DNA from: Naematelia aurantialba
Lineage: Eukaryota > Basidiomycota > Tremellomycetes > Tremellales > Naemateliaceae
Length of the DNA stretch: 64,000 nt
NCBI GenBank assembly: GCA_021527695.1
Contig: JAKFAO010000001.1
Span: forward strand, 248,001-312,000
Direction of reading: 5' to 3'
This document shows, one piece after another, positions 34,968 through 45,793 of this stretch (the first letter of the stretch is position 1; every line of letters begins with the position of its first letter). Position numbers and translations under genes: made by a program. The notes beneath the pieces are model-generated. The model searched no databases. It was not told where the DNA came from and worked only from the letters and a program-made list of their open reading frames with translations.

Positions 34968-35687
34968 GCATAGCCGTGGTATCTGACCGTCCTGTGTATC
35001 TGTTTGAATCAAAATCGAGTGTCTGGGTTGTATGTGGGTGGACTATGTGGGTGGACTATGTGGGTGGACTATGTGGGTGGACTATGTGGGTGGACTACGT
35101 GGTGGACTATGTGGTGGAGACGGAGAACGTGGAGACGGAGAGTGTGGAGACGGAGAGTGTGGAGAAGCCAGTCTGGAGGGCCTGGATATATGTTATATGA
35201 AGAATCAAGGCAAGGCCGTACACGACGCCATTGTTTCAATCAAATTCTCAGCATTGCTGCCTCGTCGCATCGTATGCATGTAGCTACTCGTGCTGGCAGA
35301 CCAGTGCCGAGGTATGCTAGGTTGTGAGGTGGTCATGCGTTGCTGGGACATATGAGGCGGGTTGAGTAGTGGCGAGGCAGAGAGAGCCACAGAAGTCAAG
35401 GACGGAAGCAAATTCTGCGACACGCCTTGTCTCGCGTTTGGACGCGTTTCAACCTTTTCCACCTCGAGCAATCAGGCTTTCAGCGGCAGTCAACGTCGAC
35501 TCTAGTACTAGCTCTCACGGGGATATCCTGGACGTGAGTCGGTTGAACGTGCGCAGGTTCAGCGACTCACGGAGCAGCGATAGAGCTGCGTGACTTTGAA
35601 ACGAACAGGAGCAGCGTCACTCGACATTGAACAGCCCCAGCCCCCAGCGCATTGATCCCCTCTGAATTGGAAGACTTTGCCTTCGCC
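34968..35687. other. Intergenic region between pseudo-helicase and EB1
   Basis: 720 bp holding the two minisatellites above; the remainder has no supported gene. It must include the EB1 promoter. Confidence 0.5.
35033..35165. repeat. Minisatellites downstream of the pseudo-helicase
   Basis: Five to six copies of GTGGGTGGACTAT (13 nt) are followed by three to four copies of GTGGAGACGGAGA(AC/GT) (15 nt), starting about 65 bp past the stop. Frames across them on the plus strand are artefacts. Confidence 0.9.
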
Positions 35688-37544
35688 ATGTCGATCTACG
35701 TTGGTGAATGTAAGTCTGCAGATATCGCGACGTAGATGCCTTTCGCGAGCTGGAGGGAGTGGAGATAGAATGGCGCGAAGTGGAGAATTTGGAGAATGGG
35801 AGAATTTGGGAGAACTCGAAGGAGTGAAGGGGTTGATGATGGTGAAGCACTGGAAGAGCTTGAAGCAGTTGAAGGGTTCAAGGGGTTATAGGGGTACAAG
35901 GGGTCGAAGAGATCCGAGGAACCGAAAAGATCCTAGGAGTCGAAGAGATCCAGGAGTGAAGGAGTTGAGGATCATGCGGGAAGACGGAGGAGAGACGAGA
36001 ACAGGGCATGCTGACACTTCAACTTAGCCCGGGGAGAGCTCCTCGCGTGGCTGAACGACCTCCTCGCGCCGAATGATATCAAGAAGCTCGAACAGTGCGG
36101 CACCGGCGCCGTGTACTGCCAGGTGAGGTTTGCTTCGCCTGATAGCTCCCCTCTGCTTCTCGTATGCTAATGACGATAGGTCATTGATTCGATATACGGC
36201 AAGTCTAATGTTTTCTCCATTCTCCATGCTTTGCCGCCATGTCCTCACTCGTCCAGCCAAATGGTTAAGCATCGCCGTATCTTTCATTTCAGGCCGCGTG
36301 GATCGTTGGCTGTTGTCGGCTGTGACTGGGTTCCACGCATAGGCATTGCAGTATCCTGGACCCTAGAAGGAAACGACGCGAGGAGCTTATGCACTATTCC
36401 GACAGGAGACCTCCCGATGCACCGCGTCAAATTCAACGCCAAGATGGAGTACGAGTACCTTGACAACTTCAAGATCTTGCAAAAGGCTTTCAAGCAGCAC
36501 CAGATTGACAAGGTGGGTCGGTTTGCTGGTAGCCACCGCCCTGCTGTTTCAGGCAGAACAAGACAGCCGGAAGGGGGTAAATGCAGGACGAGCGGAGAGT
36601 GTGTAAGGAGAGAGAGAAGAGGAAAGGAATTCAGGGGCGAAACGAACAAATGATCCAGAGCAGGAGTGGTTCGAGGGGAATAATGCCGAGACTCAGACGT
36701 CGCTGACGGTACTGCTAGCCTATACCCGTCGACAAGTTGGTCAAGTGAGTCAACTGCCGTTAACCAAACTTCAGACCTCGAACTCACCATGGTTGCAGGT
36801 GCAAGATGCAGGACAACCTCGAGTTCTTGCAATGGATGAAAAAGTACTGGGACATGCACTCGCGAGGCGACGAGTACGACGCTGCTGCAAGATCGTGAGT
36901 CCTGCCAGCTGAGAATCGCGACTTGCGACTTGAACGGACTCGGGCCGATAGGCTGACGTCCGCAGGAACGGTGCGACTATGACAGCACCTACAAGCTCCC
37001 GGCCGGCGCCAGCCGCTGCACGCGCAACAGGCAGCTCGTCAGCGCGCGCCACTTCTGCAGCTGCACCTCGCGCTGCCTCTGCCGCGTCGTCCGCGCGCTT
37101 GACGGAGCTCACGAGCCAGGTGAATGAGATGCAGGCTCATTGTCTGGAGCTGGAGAAGGAGCGAGACTTTTACTTTGACAGTGAGCGCTTAGCTTGTTCT
37201 GCCATTGCCGTCATACAACTGTTAACATACATATCGCAGAGCTGCGGAACATCGAGTTGATTGTCCAAGAACGTGCGGCCATCGAGGGCATCGAGCAGTC
37301 TGAGCGGGACGTCCTTTCGCGAGTTCAGGAGATACTGTATTCGACGACTGTGAGTTGCATACAGTTCATGTTCTCTAGGATGAAGGACGCTTTGCTGACG
37401 ATGGCTGTAGGATGGCTTCGAGGTCAGCTGGACAGATGCCTAGCTTGTGGACAGGAAGAGATGCTGACGGTGTGACAGGTCCCTGAAAACGGCAATGGCT
37501 TAGAAGACGAGCCGGTCAACAACGAGGAGGAAGAGACTTTTTGA
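35688..37544 (+). CDS. BIM1: EB1-family microtubule plus-end protein
   Basis: A microtubule plus-end tracking protein (Bim1/Mal3/EB1). The N-terminal calponin-homology domain reads SRGELLAWLNDLLAPNDIKK, LEQCGTGAVYCQVIDSIYG, VKFNAKMEYEYLDNFKILQ, PIPVDKLVKCKMQDNLEFLQ and WMKKYWDMH. An Ala/Ser/Arg-rich linker follows, then a coiled coil (LTELTSQVNEMQAHCLELEK) and the EBH motif (DKLRNIELIVQERAAIEG). The tail is acidic and ends EEEETF, resembling the EEY/F motif that binds CAP-Gly domains. Introns: 35709-36027 (long, repetitive), a GT-AG one after YCQ, 36199-36405 (GC-AG, donor GCAAGT), and several in the 3' half. Start MSIYVGE splits after the seventh codon. Confidence 0.92.
35750..36010. repeat. 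Purine-rich minisatellite in EB1 intron 1
   Basis: Diverged purine-rich units (GGAGAATTTGGAGAATG; TCGAAGAGATCC; GGGGTTATAGGGGTACAAGG) fill most of the 35709-36027 intron. Confidence 0.75.
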
Positions 37545-39021
37545 TTCATCTCTCGCGCTGGATATCTGTGGTATCTAGCGTATCTCGGGCCAGGCCCGCT
37601 GGTGTTTGCAGGCGGTCACTGGTCCCATTCCCATTCTAGCTGTATCATGCATTTTGTCTCGAGCTTTGCTTTGGCGGGTGCGGTGGCACTCTGGTGGCAC
37701 TCTGGTGGTTTCCGTGGCATTTTGTGGTTACGGTTGCAATTTTGATGGTATGTTGGCGACATGATCTAACGGATTCCATCCAAGTGGGCGGGTTGAATCA
37801 TCTTGCACAGGACATTACGGGTTTGCCGTTAGTGGCGCGACTGTACGGGCTCTTTGGTCTTGTTCGTCCTGCTGTTCGTGAATGAGAACACCTCGTCAGA
37901 CGCTCTCTTTGTGAAAGACATCCATGAAACAGGCACTCGTACAGCAGGCTGTTCGTCAAACAGGCACTCGCAAGCAGTCTATGCCTATCGACATGAAGCG
38001 TGGTGTCGGAAACAAATCCGCCAAACTCTCCAGCTTTTCAGTATTTCCTCAACCCCTCTTTACCTCTCTCTCCGTCTCTGTCTCTGTCTCTGTCTCTGTC
38101 TCTGTCTCTGTCTCTCTGTCTCTCTGTCTCGCTCCCGTGCTCGCAGACTACAGACGACTGGTACGTACAAACGATGGACATGAGGCTCAGAACCAGACCC
38201 GCCATCGCACGGTGTCAGGGACTAGCGCCGTGCCTGACGATCATGGCTAGGGTCGTGCCTGAGATCGCACAGGGTTTCCCGCCTCCCGCTGAATGGCGAC
38301 ATGCGCTTCCGTTCCTGGGCTGTCCCCGGCCTCGTCGTCGTCCTCCTGGCCCTGGGTGCAGCGTTCGTGCGCTTCCCGCTGCAGCCTGGGCGCCTTGGCG
38401 CAAGGCTTGGCAGCGGACAAGCTCCCTCTGGGATACGCGCAGAGCGAAGGCGTAGGCGGGAAGAGCGAGGGCGAGGGCGAGTAAGCTTGTTCCCGAGCGA
38501 CGGGGGCTAGAATCGGTTCGATTAATCGACCGGAGACGGGGGGGAGGTGGTAGGCAGCAATAATCCTCCCGGTGGGGACTGCTGCAGCCCTGAAGACGGG
38601 GCAGCGAGGAAGCGAATGGTCAAGAGTGCATGTGTGGGAGATGGAGGGGGCAAACGCAGAGGTGGAGGGCTTAAATGCTGGGACGGGGTGGGCGAGTAGA
38701 GGGGGGGGGGGGAAGGGGCGGGGACCCTGGGGTGCGAATGACTGTGTGTTGTTGGATGCTGGACGCTAAGGTCCGGATCCTAAAGCTTCTGTCGTTTCGT
38801 CGACGTAGCGGCCAACCTTGTACTTTGTCAACTTTGTCCAGCAGGGCTATTTTGTCCAGCAGGGCTACCTGGTCCAGCAGCATATATCCGCGAACATGGA
38901 GGCATAGCGTGCTCGCCGACTCTCACTCTTCAATCATTCCCATTCCCCACGCATCACTTGCATTACTGGTAACCGTACCACACCACCCCGCCGCTGCAAC
39001 GCATCCTACAGACAACCTGCC
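37545..39021. other. Gene-poor region
   Basis: Nearly 1.5 kb without a convincing gene. It contains a CTCTGT microsatellite (38066-38120) and a G-rich tract (38697-38715). A 69-codon frame at 38301-38510 begins MRFRSWAVPGLVVVLLALGA with a membrane-like stretch; a small membrane protein is possible but unsupported. Confidence 0.4.
38066..38135. repeat. CTCTGT microsatellite
   Basis: Uninterrupted TCTCTG hexamers (about seven) grade into CTCTCTGT units. Confidence 0.9.
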
Positions 39022-39948
39022 ATGAAACCCGCCTCACTGTCCCTCGCGCTTCCCATGCCGCTGCCCCACCTCAGCCAGCGCATGATGCGCGACTCGAGCG
39101 CGTCCTCGGCACCGACGTTGATGCCCACCACGCCGACGTCGGAATTCACCCTCATTTCCCTCGACGACGACGACGACGACGACAACGACGACGACGATGA
39201 CGACGACGACCTCTTGTCGGAGTGCTCGGTCATCCTCGCTACCCCTGCGCTGAAGACGACAGACACCGTCCCGTCTGGACCGTTCTACTCGCCGTCCCAG
39301 TCGGTCACCGTGTGGCTCAACGACGTCGACGACCTGCCGCAGCTCAAGCGGTTCTCAATGCCAGGTGCTGAGCTTGCCAAGTCACAGCATGTCAAGTCGC
39401 AGCTTGCCAAGTCACAGCATGTCAAGTCACAGCATGCCAAGACACGTTGGTTGGCGGACGCGGCTGAGCGAGGAGACGGCGAGAGAAGGAAGTTGGAGAG
39501 ACAAGGCAGGGACCGGCCGGTGCATGCGCGGGTGGAGGCACTGCGCAAGGCAGAGCAGTCGCAGAGGGACACGGACGGGCGGTGGGCCGTGTTGTCCTCG
39601 AGCAGACGCGTGAGTCATCGGCCCCTTTCCCCCTCTTCCCCGTAGACCCATGGTCCGTCGTCCATCGTCACGTCAGCGTTCGCGCTTCGAGTCTCAAGTC
39701 CGCCGAGCTGATGCCTCGACTAGGCGCAGTGTGGACCGAGCAAGCGCCGCCAAGCCCACCCCGCAACAGGCACATACACCACACCCTGTACCCCGACGCC
39801 CACGCCCATCTCGACGGCATCTGCGTCCGCACCATCGTCATCGTCAGCGTCAACGTCCGCGCCGGCAGCTGCGCCCGACCGGATACTGGCCTGGCTCGTG
39901 GCGCACCGTGTCCACGGCGGAACCCACTATACCACGCACGACCCATGA
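39022..39948 (+). CDS. Unrecognised acidic low-complexity protein
   Basis: The first exon (39022-39609) is clearly coding-like: Ser/Met-rich start MKPASLSLALPMPLPHL, then a run of about 16 Asp with one Asn, then a conserved-looking stretch SVTVWLNDVDDLPQLKRFS. A (K)SQH(V/A) pentapeptide array and a charged helix (AERGDGERRKLERQGR) follow. After the donor at 39610 the exon structure is uncertain. One route (36-nt intron, then 33-nt intron) gives an Ala/Ser-rich tail ending RILAWLVAHRVHGG...HDP at TGA 39946-39948. Another stays in a different frame to about 40093. No family recognised. Confidence 0.5.
39367..39440 (+). repeat. Coding 15-nt tandem repeat
   Basis: Five units of (CTT/CAT)G(C/T)CAAGTCACAG encode the pentapeptide series AKSQH-VKSQL-AKSQH-VKSQH-AK within the unknown acidic protein. 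Confidence 0.9.
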
Positions 39949-40842
39949 CCGGAACGCGGCCTCATACTGTCTGTGCCACCCAGCGGCACCCGAGATCTCG
40001 GGCCAGATACATGCCAGACAAGAGACGCCGCCTCCGCCCATCGCGGGTCTCACGAGCTGCGACGAGGCACTGATAAAAAGCCGCGGACGGTGACCAAAAA
40101 GACGCGGGCGAAAAAAACACCAGACGACAACGTGCGACGATCATCGGGAAGATGCGGAAAGTGCGTCGAATCGTCGAGACCGTCTGCGAGGCCAGTCGTC
40201 AGCTTGCATTTTGGGAGTTCGAGTTGCATGTAGCATGTGTGGTGTCTGTCTCGTGTTGTATAAGTAGTGCCCTGTACATTTGGAGCATGCAGCCGTCCTG
40301 GATACAGACAGACATACTCGACGTGATACCTTGCCTCTAGAATCCACATGCACTTGAGCTGCAGTTGCCACGCCGCCACCACGTGGCACTCGAGAGAGCG
40401 ATGTGCTCCGAGTGGTGCAGTTTGACTTTTGAACAAAGAAATACAAATAAATCATCTCGCTTTGTAGTAACGCGACGGCAGGCCCAGACCCGAATCAATC
40501 CGACTCTTTGGCTGGGGCTCGCACCCCCCTCGAGCTCAGCATCCACGACGGCGCTGACGTCCACACGCAGTCGGGATATCCAGGAGCCGGCAAGTTGCGA
40601 TTCCTCTGCCCAGACGCGTGATTTCGAAACCAACCGACCGAGCATCGACGCACCGTTGTCGTGCTGTCGCCCTTGCGTTGCTCTCGCCCTTGCTGCTAGG
40701 TTTCCGGGTCACCCGGGTGAGTCGTTTGGGATCGTTGATAAACCCCAGCAACAGCCCGTCTGCTGGAACACCCAACTGACAATTCATCTGCCCATTCACC
40801 TTGATCTTCTGTACGTCTTTCCCCTCGGACAACAGAGAAAGC
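39949..40842. other. Intergenic region
   Basis: Apart from a possible alternative 3' exon of the upstream gene (to about 40230), I see no gene. The distal part may contain 5' non-coding exons of the gene at 40843. Confidence 0.4.
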
Positions 40843-42162
40843 ATGCCAAGTCTCCAGTTCCAGATCCAAACTCTGCTCACGCACCCGCTCTACTACGCCT
40901 CGTTTAGCGAGCTCCTGCGGTCGATCAACCAATACCAACACGACACCTTTCCGTCCCACCTCGACTTGTCGGCGCCATACGACATTGTCGACGACGACGA
41001 CGACGGCAACGACAAGCACCCCCGATCCTACCGCCCCTACCATCACCACCATCACCACCACCGCGACGACAAGTCGCTCCCGGCCAAGGACAGCCTTGGT
41101 CTCGATACGATTACCATCTCGCACGAGATTGATCTCAGTCTCGAGCTGAACAGCAGCGACACCAACATGTCCCGCTCTACACCCCCCAATCCACGGCCGA
41201 CCTCGCCCATGGCGATCCCGACCAAAGGCGGCTACGCGCGTTCGAGCTCCCTTCCGCGCCACGCCATGTCTGTCTCCAACGACGGCCAGGACGACAGCAT
41301 GAATGAGGACATCCCAGAAGGCCTCAAGTCGCCCCGCAAGATGACGATCCCACTTGCAACCAGTGCGCATGCGCACGACCACCATGGCGACCGCCTGCAC
41401 GAGGTGCAGGATGAAGAGGCGTCGCCTATCATCGACGCGGTCATGCCAGAGCTTCTCCGCCAGGTGCGTCTCTTCTCTCTTGCCCCTTCCTTTCTTCCTT
41501 CTTTCCTTCTTTCCCCACGTTCCTTCCTCCATGTCGTCTACCTACTTTTGACGGAACTCGTGCCAACACTCTCAGACCTCTCGTCCTCATCTGAACGAAC
41601 GGAGCATCTCGCAATCGTCCATGTCATCGGTCGAGTCGGAATTCTTCGAGAACCGCGTCCAGGCGATCCAGGAAGAATCCGCCTTTGAAGCTGCCAACGT
41701 AAACGCCAAGTGGACACCGCCCAGCCCAGTGAGTCTTGAGCTTGAGCCTCACCTCATCCCTTCGCGTCTCTGCGCAACCTGGCAAATCCCCGCCGAGATC
41801 TCATCCTGACTGTGTGTCTGTAGCCAAGGCGACGCTCATCGCATTCGCACCATGACGATCACCACGATTTACACCCGCTCAGCCCACTGGCGTCGCCGGC
41901 CGTGCGGCCGACGCTGCCGCATCCGGGGTCGCACCACCACCATACGCCCTCCGGGTCGTTCTCGGCACACCATATGAGTTATACAAGCGCGCTGCCCACG
42001 TCGCCGGGCCGACACTCGCCAGGCCGACACTCACCGCACACTCCAGGCCGGCAATCGCCCCTGTCGACGAGCGTCCCGTTGATCCCGGTCGACGAGCTGG
42101 TCAATGCTGAGAACGTGCCGCCGTACCACCACGCACACGGCGAAGGGCGCGCCGCCCGCTAA
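40843..42162 (+). CDS. Unrecognised His/Ser/Pro-rich protein
   Basis: The start MPSLQFQIQTLLTHPLYYAS opens a structured-looking 35-residue segment (FSELLRSINQYQHDTF). The rest is disordered: Asp run, seven consecutive His, Ser/Pro stretches and HDHHGD. Two introns (donors at 41464 and about 41730) join LLRQ to TSRPHLNERS and WTPPSP to PRRRSSHSHH. The C-terminal part repeats SPGRHSPGRHSPHTPGRQSP and ends GEGRAAR at TAA 42160-42162. No known domain; possibly a phosphorylated regulatory scaffold. A long minus-strand frame opposite the first exon is its shadow. Confidence 0.65.
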
Positions 42163-42518
42163 TTCCGCTAATTGGCAGACGCAAATAATGGATCTAAGCT
42201 GGGGACATTATGGTATCGCTGCCTCGCTCATAATATGGAGGAGGATGACAGTGGACAAGTGTACGATATTGTAAATTAGGTTGTATATATTGGATCTGGC
42301 AGTATATCGGATCTGGCAGCATGTATAGCGCCATACACGCGAGTGCAGGAATGTGGTGGCGACTCGGCTGCATCTTACGACGTCATCAGCATCGATCCCG
42401 ACATTTTGGCACGTCGCATTGGTTTTTCTCCACGGTTCCAAGTGTTCAAACAACATCTCGAGCAGGACTCTGCGCATTATATCGACGCTCAGAACGTCTT
42501 TCCGAGTGGAAGCACATC

Positions 42519-43787
42519 ATGGCATCTAGGAGGGCGACACCGTGGCTCTTGGCAGTCGGTCTCGGTAGGTCTTTACAGATGTGTGTATACGTGGAGCGGT
42601 CTGCGATTGGACGGTGCTGCACATGACAGATGCGGGGCAGAGGGACAGCCGAGACAACCGAGACAGAGAGAGTGTAGAGACAGAAGAGACAGCAGATACA
42701 GCAGACAAAAGAGACAGCAGAGATAGCACAGGGACAGAATCCAGCAGAGACAGAAGAGCCAACTAGACGGAGAGACGCTGATCGGTCGCAGGAGTAGCGA
42801 CTGGCTACTACGCGTTCAGCAAGCCGCTGCAGGAGTTGACGGGCAACTCGCCCGCGCCTGGCCCGATCAAGGATGGACGTAGTCAGACGGTCAAGGACGG
42901 CGGACACGCGGACGGGTGGGTGGTTCTCTGATCTCCCTCCCTCTCCCTCTCCTCCCTCTGCCCCTCGCTCTCGCCTTACTCTCGCCTTCCTCTCGCCTTA
43001 CTCTCGCCTTACTCTCGCCTCGCTCTCCCCTTGATCTGCACTCGCTCTCCCCTTGCTCTGCAGTCGCTCTCCCCTTGCTCTGCACCCGCTCTCCCCTTGC
43101 TCTGCAGTCGCTCTTCCACCTCAGCCATATCTAACGCCATGACAGAACACCTTCCGCATCAGGCCCGCACGCTCCGCTGAAATATGGTGGGGCATCGCTG
43201 GGGAACAAAGAAGGGCCGACTGTGGCCGGCACGTCCCCGGACAGTAAGAAGAGCTATTCTGGTTCGTCCGTCTCGCGTTTCTCAACTCAGTGTCGTTTCC
43301 CGATCCTCATCTCTCCCCTACTTGTCTACCGAGTCCTCCGCTGCCCGTCTCTTCGAAGCGCGGCTTTGTCTCCTCACCACCGCCCGAACGGCTAGGAAGA
43401 ACTGCCTGACGCCGCGCAGCGGACCACAACGTCAGTATCCGCAGTAACGCCAAAGAGCAAGACGGGACAGCTGGAGGCGGCGCCGGTGTCGCCGAGATGC
43501 GGGAACGCAAGCAGGAGGGCCGCGGTCTGCCCAGCCCGCAGGTGCGTGTGTCGCGGTTCATCTGACGTCGCTGACATTGGCTCTCCCTCCCTCCTGATCC
43601 TCGCCGCCGTTACGTCTGAACTCTTTCTTCGTCCTTCACACGCCTGCCTGGATCCCTCCCTCGACTGGGCCTACGACCACAGGGCGGAGACACCAAGCCG
43701 AGCCCAGTACCCGCTGCGATCAATGAAGGCGCCGGCGGCGGAGTCAAGCCCAAGCCGACCGGCAGGTGGTGGCTCGGTGGCTGGTAG
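42519..43787 (+). CDS. Unrecognised small membrane-anchored protein
   Basis: The N-terminus MASRRATPWLLAVGLG / VATGYYAFSKPLQELTGNS carries a single hydrophobic segment after a basic start, typical of a mitochondrial or ER signal anchor. It is followed by a Gly/Pro/Lys-rich body (SPAPGPIKDGRSQTVKDGG; SGPHAPLKYGGASLGNKEG; AEMRERKQEGRGLPSPQ) ending PTGRWWLGGW at TAG 43785-43787. Four introns, at 42554-42791 and about 42920-43146 (both minisatellite-filled), 43262 onward and about 43540-43682, make introns most of the gene length. Family unknown. Confidence 0.6.
42640..42745. repeat. Intronic purine-rich repeat
   Basis: Units of AGACAGCAGATACAGCAGAC/AGAGACAGCAGAGATAGC (about 9-18 nt) inside the first intron of the membrane-anchored protein gene. 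Confidence 0.75.
42935..43120. repeat. Intronic repeat carrying acceptor-like CAG units
   Basis: TACTCTCGCCT units (11 nt) followed by three to four copies of CGCTCTCCCCTTGCTCTGCA(G/C). Several copies end in polypyrimidine plus CAG and so look like 3' splice sites. Confidence 0.85.
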
Positions 43788-44138
43788 GCGACGTCTAGGG
43801 GATCGTCTAGTCAGAAGCTGCAGTGTACTTGGATGGCATGCGTGGTGTGTGATGTATGATTTGAGAGATCCAGGCCGGACTTTAGTAGGTCAGGAGCAGG
43901 AATTTGGCTTTGCGGGCTAGATACGAGGCCGTCGTGCAGTATGAAGCGACACACCGTCAGTGTGCGAACCGGCTCATAACCAGACGCAGGTGCCACGAAT
44001 GTGGATAGCGAGGCCGTGGCAGCCAGGCAGGACGGTCTGTTTACGGGTCAGGTGGAGATGCATGTTGTAGTGGTGGCAGTATGAGGGCTACAGAGACAGA
44101 TGGATGTGTAGATGGGGACACTTTCGATGCTGGACGGC
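43788..44138. other. Convergent 3' intergenic region
   Basis: 350 bp between the ends of converging genes; no gene or repeat of note. Confidence 0.4.
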
Positions 44139-45793
44139 TCAGCCTTTGAAGCCCTGGCAAACCCAGTATGCCTCGCTGGACTCTGCGCGGATCAGCACAA
44201 CACAGCGGCAGATGAGGGACATTCAGCGGAAGGTGGATGTGGACAGTAGACGAAAACAACATCGCTGAGAACCGCGCAGGCGGACAAGGTCGGCAAGGAC
44301 GACGTAGCTGACCAGGCAGACGAGGACAACGTAGCTGACCAGGTAGGCGAGGACAACTAGCTGACCAGGCAGACAGCACAACGCAGCGCAGGACAGTAGA
44401 CAAGACAGGACTCGAGGACCCGGACTGACCTGGTCGTGACGCTTTAGGCTTTTCGATGTACACCTTGCCGAAGCGCGGTCGGAGCACCTCTTTGCAGAAC
44501 TCGTCGAGATCGGGGTGCATGAAGAACTTGACCCTGTGGAGTGAGTCAACCTCGCCCAGGCGGGAGTAGACGAGAATGCAAGACGAGAATGCAAGACGAG
44601 AATGCAAGACGAGAATGCAAGACGAGAATGCAAGGCACTGACAGCATATTACCTCCCGGCCACACCTGGCGCCCCCGGACTGAGCTGACCGCCTCTCCCG
44701 GCCGAGCGGGCTTGAGCGTCCGCCTCGCAAACTCCCACGCAGCGACGACGAGGTCGAGGCTCATGCCGACGTCGTGTGCCCGCTTGCCCGACATCGGGCC
44801 CATCATGTCGCTCAGCACCGTGTCGACGAGCTGGCCACTGGCGTAGCTGCCGTCGCCGTCGCATGTGATATCCTGCGCACCCACGCTGCCACTGCCGCTG
44901 ACGTCGTCGTTGACATCGACGTTGGATGCAGTGTCGTCCACGTTCGGTCCCGAGGTTATGGAGGTTATGTGGACGCCGGACCCAGGTACAGTACCGCCAA
45001 CTGCCGACTCGAGTCCAGCTCTGCCGCCTGCCTCAGCAAGACGAGCACGCAGGTGCCGCGCATCTAGCGCATCATCGACGATTGCCCGCCGCAGCCGCTC
45101 GTGCGTCTCGACAAGCATAAAGTCCCCCCGAAGCACCGTCACGCCCTCTATATCCTCCATCGGGAGGATATCCAGCGCGTACACCCGGCCGCGCCGGCCT
45201 ACCGCAGCCGCAGCGACCTGGCTCCACCCGCCAGGGGCCGCGCCGAGGTCCACAATGATCTTGGGCTCCAAGTCCTTCCCCTTCACGCCCTTGGCGCCCG
45301 CATGTGCTGTGGCGTGTGTGCTGCCGTTCGCGCTTGGCGTAGCCGTAGCCGTAGCAGTTGATGCCGCCCCTTGCTGTCCAGTACCAGACGCACGAGCGGC
45401 GGGGGATGGGGAGGGTGGGGCTGCGGGCGCTCGCGCTCCCGCCTTCGTGGTTGGCCCCCCGGTCCGAGGGTGTAACAGCACGGGGTGCTTGTCGGACAGC
45501 TGGACGAGCTTGAACGACGAGCGCGAGCGATACGCGTCGACCGGCCCGCCCGCGCCAGCCGACGAGTCCGAGGCACCGGCAGCGGCAATGGCAGCGCCAG
45601 AACCAGCGTGCGGTCCCGAGCCGCCGTACAGTGATGGAGGCGGGGGCCGTGGTGTCCGAGACGACTTGGACGACCGTGAAGAGCCCGGCAGGGCGGGGAC
45701 GCGAGCGCGCACATACGTGTCGTGCTTTTGGCGCTGAAGCCAGCGCTTGGACGACCCGCTCGCGGATTTCAGCGCTGGCGGGGTCCGCAGCAT
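44139..45793 (-). CDS. MRM2: Mitochondrial rRNA 2'-O-methyltransferase MRM2 (FtsJ family)
   Basis: A SAM-dependent methyltransferase that modifies large mitochondrial rRNA. The start [20 protein letters not shown] is a presequence running into the family motif SSKRWLxRQ..D.YV.RA. Catalytic K-D-K-E positions: SSFKL (K), [10 protein letters not shown] (D), [13 protein letters not shown] (K, formed by splicing ML/VKFF) and [19 protein letters not shown] (E). The SAM site is [16 protein letters not shown]. Two low-complexity inserts are present: about 60 residues (Ala/Thr/Pro) before the SAM motif, and about 75 (Asp/Gly/Ser/Val) before motif IV. Two introns hold minisatellites. An upstream in-frame Met (45841) is possible. 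TGA at 44139-44141. Confidence 0.88.
44280..44400. repeat. Minisatellite in last MRM2 intron
   Basis: Three to four units of about 27-36 nt with the core GTAGCTGACCAGGCAGACGAG lie in the intron before the ESSEAYWVC exon. Confidence 0.8.
44565..44638. repeat. 14-nt minisatellite in MRM2 intron
   Basis: Five near-perfect copies of GACGAGAATGCAAG fill the intron between GGNML and VKFFMHPD. Confidence 0.92.

Noticed and set aside
35004..35327. Open frames with a Gly-Trp-Thr repeat
   Set aside because: Pure translation of the 13-nt GTGGGTGGACTAT array past the end of the pseudo-helicase gene.
40696..41532. 278-codon minus-strand open frame rich in Val/Arg
   Set aside because: Shadow of the His-rich gene at 40843; the polyHis run reads as Val/Met on the other strand.
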